In this document: in pieces, positions 62,211 to 64,000 of the stretch
Position numbering within the stretch: position 1 is the stretch's first letter
Layout of the letters: every line of letters starts with the position of its first letter
Source of the DNA: Pelagihabitans sp963760375
Lineage (GTDB): Bacteria > Bacteroidota > Bacteroidia > Flavobacteriales > Flavobacteriaceae
Length of the DNA stretch: 64,000 nucleotides
Direction: 5' to 3'
Assembly (NCBI GenBank): GCA_963760375.1
Contig: CAVXCS010000005.1
Coordinates: forward strand, 372,001-436,000
The notes under the pieces: generated by a model
The model's database searches: none
Seen by the model: only the letters and a program-made list of their open reading frames with translations
Told to the model about the DNA's origin: nothing
Made by a program: the position numbers and the translations under genes

Positions 62211-63698
62211 CTAAGCGTTCCTGTCGATCGCCTGTACCATTTTCTTGTCCCGTATCAACCAAAGGCCAATGAAGGTCAGGAGTCCGTTAATGGGCAAGAG
62301 CTCATAGCCGATTTGATAGCCACCAAAGTATTCCGCCGGAATCTTTGAAATACCGTAGATCAAGGCAACCGACAGAACGGCTACCAACCAAACATATCGA
62401 TCTTTGACATTTTTATTGGTAAATATGCCAAAAGTGAACAGGCCCAAGAGCGGGCCATAGGTAAAAGTGGCCACCGTAAGCACCCCATCGATGACATTTT
62501 TTTCCAGGACATATTTAAAGATGATGATCACCACGATCAATAAAGCACCCATGGCCACATGTACTTTTTTTCGCAGGGATTTCTGAATGGCTTCCGGCTT
62601 TTTATCAATATCCAATACATCGACGCAAAAAGAGGTGGTCAGGGAAGTGAGGGCGCTGTCGGCGCTGCTATAAGCGGCGGCGATGAGGCCCAATAAAAAA
62701 GTGATGGCGACCACCGGCCCCAAACCGCTGTTGATGGCAATTTCCGGGAACAGCAGGTCGGTCTTGGGCACCCCGTCCATCAACGGCACGGCGATATCCA
62801 TTTTTTGGGCATAGATGAACAGCAGGGCGCCCAAAAGCAGGAAAAAAAAGTTCACCAAAACCAGCACGATGCTAAAGGAGACCATATTTTTCTGGGCATC
62901 CTTCAAGCTGCGGCAAGTGAGGTTCTTCTGCATCATGTCTTGGTCCAGGCCGGTCATGCAAATGGCGATGAACATGCCGCCAAGAAATGATTTCACAAAA
63001 TGGTTTCGGGCAAAAAAATCATCCATAAAGAAGATTTTGTTGTAGTCCTTCAATTCCTCAGAACCCAAAAATTCACCCAAGTCCCAACCCAGTTTCTGGT
63101 TGATGAAATAGATACTCAACGCCACGGAGACCAGCATAAAGGCGGTTTGAAGTGAATCTGTCCAGATGATGGTCTTGACGCCCCCTTTGTAGGTATACAC
63201 CCAGATCAGGAAAATGGAGAGGGTGACCGTTACCTCGAAACGGATGCCCATGGCATCAAAAATAAATTGCTGCAGCACAATGGCCACCAAAAACAGCCGA
63301 AAAGAGGCACCGAGCACTTTGGAAACAAAAAAGAAAAAGGCTCCGGTCTTGTAGCTCACCCGCCCAAAGCGCTCTTCCAGATACTCATAAATGGAAGTCA
63401 CGTTCAGCCGATAGTAGATCGGCATCAACAGAAAGGCAATGACGATATAACCCACAAGATAACCGAACACCACCTGCATATAGCCAAAACCATCGCCCTG
63501 TACGCCCCCTGGCACAGAGATAAAAGTGACCCCCGAAAGGGAAGCCCCGATCATGCCAAAGGCGACCAAAAACCAGGGCGATTGATTGCCGGCCCTAAAG
63601 AAATCGAGGTTGGAATCATTTTTACCGGTGAAATAGGAAATCAACATCAGCAGCAGAAAATAGCCGATGATCAAAAGCAGGATATGGGTCGGTGTCAT
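62211..63698 (-). CDS. Sodium:solute symporter (SSS family)
   Basis: 495-residue inner-membrane protein with about 13 helices. Family motifs include DFFRAGNQSPWFLVAFGMIGASLSG at the N-terminus, KGGVKTIIWTDSLQT, GLDQDMMQKNLTCR and AAYSSADSALTSLT in the sodium-site helix. The substrate cannot be told from the sequence. It is divergent from recR, and it is not closely similar to the symporter at 53466-55064. Confidence 0.92.
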   Translation of the reverse strand: MTPTHILLLIIGYFLLLMLISYFTGKNDSNLDFFRAGNQSPWFLVAFGMIGASLSGVTFISVPGGVQGDGFGYMQVVFGYLVGYIVIAFLLMPIYYRLNVTSIYEYLEERFGRVSYKTGAFFFFVSKVLGASFRLFLVAIVLQQFIFDAMGIRFEVTVTLSIFLIWVYTYKGGVKTIIWTDSLQTAFMLVSVALSIYFINQKLGWDLGEFLGSEELKDYNKIFFMDDFFARNHFVKSFLGGMFIAICMTGLDQDMMQKNLTCRSLKDAQKNMVSFSIVLVLVNFFFLLLGALLFIYAQKMDIAVPLMDGVPKTDLLFPEIAINSGLGPVVAITFLLGLIAAAYSSADSALTSLTTSFCVDVLDIDKKPEAIQKSLRKKVHVAMGALLIVVIIIFKYVLEKNVIDGVLTVATFTYGPLLGLFTFGIFTNKNVKDRYVWLVAVLSVALIYGISKIPAEYFGGYQIGYELLPINGLLTFIGLWLIRDKKMVQAIDRNA

Positions 63699-63744
63699 TC
63701 AAATTATTATTGGAGGCCAAAGTACAAAAAGTAAAAATAGTACG

Positions 63745-63752
63745 TAATTTTG
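63745..63752 (+). promoter_or_regulatory. Candidate -7 promoter box of recR
   Basis: TAATTTTG matches TAnnTTTG, 17 bases before the recR ATG. A suitable -33 TTG is not seen. Confidence 0.4.
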
Positions 63753-63769
63753 CCCAGTAAAGTGTTCAA

Positions 63770-64000
63770 ATGGATTTTTCATCAAGATTATTGGAAAAAG
63801 CGGTCAACGAAACCGCCCAACTGCCCGGTATCGGAAAGCGCACCGCATTGCGTTTGGTGCTTCATTTGTTGAAGCAGCCCACCGAACAGACCACCCGATT
63901 GACCGCTGCTTTGGAACAGTTGCGCAATACGGTAAAGTTCTGTAGCAATTGTCACAACATTTCGGATGTGGAACTGTGCGAGATTTGTGCCAGTCCGAAA
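63770..64000 (+). CDS. recR: Recombination protein RecR, N-terminal part (continues beyond the window)
   Basis: 77 codons from ATG 63770 to the window edge. The start MDFSSRLLEKAVNETAQLPG leads into the helix-hairpin-helix GIGKRTALRLVLHLL and the beginning of the C4 zinc finger (FCSNCHNISD...LCEIC), both typical for RecR. The protein acts with RecF and RecO in loading RecA at gaps. The Toprim domain must lie outside the window. Confidence 0.95.
   Translation, partial: MDFSSRLLEKAVNETAQLPGIGKRTALRLVLHLLKQPTEQTTRLTAALEQLRNTVKFCSNCHNISDVELCEICASPK

Noticed and set aside
1..64000. tRNA, rRNA, insertion sequence, prophage or integrative element
   Set aside because: No transposase, integrase, terminal inverted repeats or RNA gene signatures were recognised while reading both strands; a dedicated search was not possible.

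Overview
The window comes from a member of the Bacteroidota, most likely a marine Flavobacteriaceae. The evidence is a dense set of type IX secretion (T9SS) components: two proteins with gliding-motility-associated (CHU_C, type B) C-terminal domains, two PorP/SprF proteins and a PorE-like OmpA protein. Further support comes from several promoters with the Bacteroidota -7 box TAnnTTTG, and from typical families of the group (DUF5916, DUF4369, DUF819, membrane-anchored AraC regulators, SPFH/Arc cluster). No rRNA, tRNA, CRISPR array, insertion sequence or prophage was seen.

Layout. 1-1.85 kb: the end of a DUF3467 gene convergent with prfC, with a shared two-way terminator. 2.2-29.5 kb: a 27 kb surface-protein island on the + strand. 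It holds a type B adhesin with four 294-bp repeats, PorP/SprF and a PorE-like anchor (one operon). Next come a Calx-beta/beta-helix protein, an FG-GAP/UnbV protein split by a one-base frameshift, and a giant repeat protein (about 9.9 kb, nine 255-bp repeats plus dozens of short ones) interrupted at two places. The island closes with a second type B adhesin overlapping a second PorP/SprF gene. 29.6-32.4 kb: idi, a queD-like gene, a bcp-like peroxiredoxin, manA and a small unknown protein. 32.4-37.7 kb (- strand): DUF4369 lipoprotein, DUF819 permease, a frameshifted HAD phosphatase and a DUF5916 outer-membrane protein. 37.8-42.1 kb (- strand): Arc-like ribbon-helix-helix protein, secreted alpha/beta hydrolase, SPFH protein, and a class A penicillin-binding protein. 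42.2-49.1 kb: S1/P1 nuclease, an A+T-rich adenylate-cyclase/TPR protein, an AraC regulator overlapping an AlkB-like gene, a small secreted protein, DoxX and MOSC proteins. 49.2-53.3 kb: two tandem copies of a module made of a membrane-bound AraC regulator and a cupin protein, each with the same palindrome upstream of the cupin unit. 53.4-55.9 kb: sodium symporter plus inositol oxygenase. 56-64 kb: htpG, a TetR/ABC1-kinase pair, fabH-type ketoacyl synthase, a CoA-binding protein, a second sodium symporter, and the start of recR.

How the parts fit. In the island, the type B adhesins would be exported by the T9SS with their neighbouring PorP/SprF partners, and the PorE-like protein could link such a complex to peptidoglycan. 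Two of the other secreted proteins carry neither a type A nor a type B sorting domain but share a conserved C-terminal tail (core NRRITYRVN), which may be an undescribed sorting or anchoring signal. The duplicated AraC/cupin modules with matching palindromes look like a self-contained regulatory circuit. Frameshifts at about 13.8, 23.0, 24.6 and 35.2 kb are either sequencing or assembly errors or true gene decay; this cannot be decided from the sequence alone.
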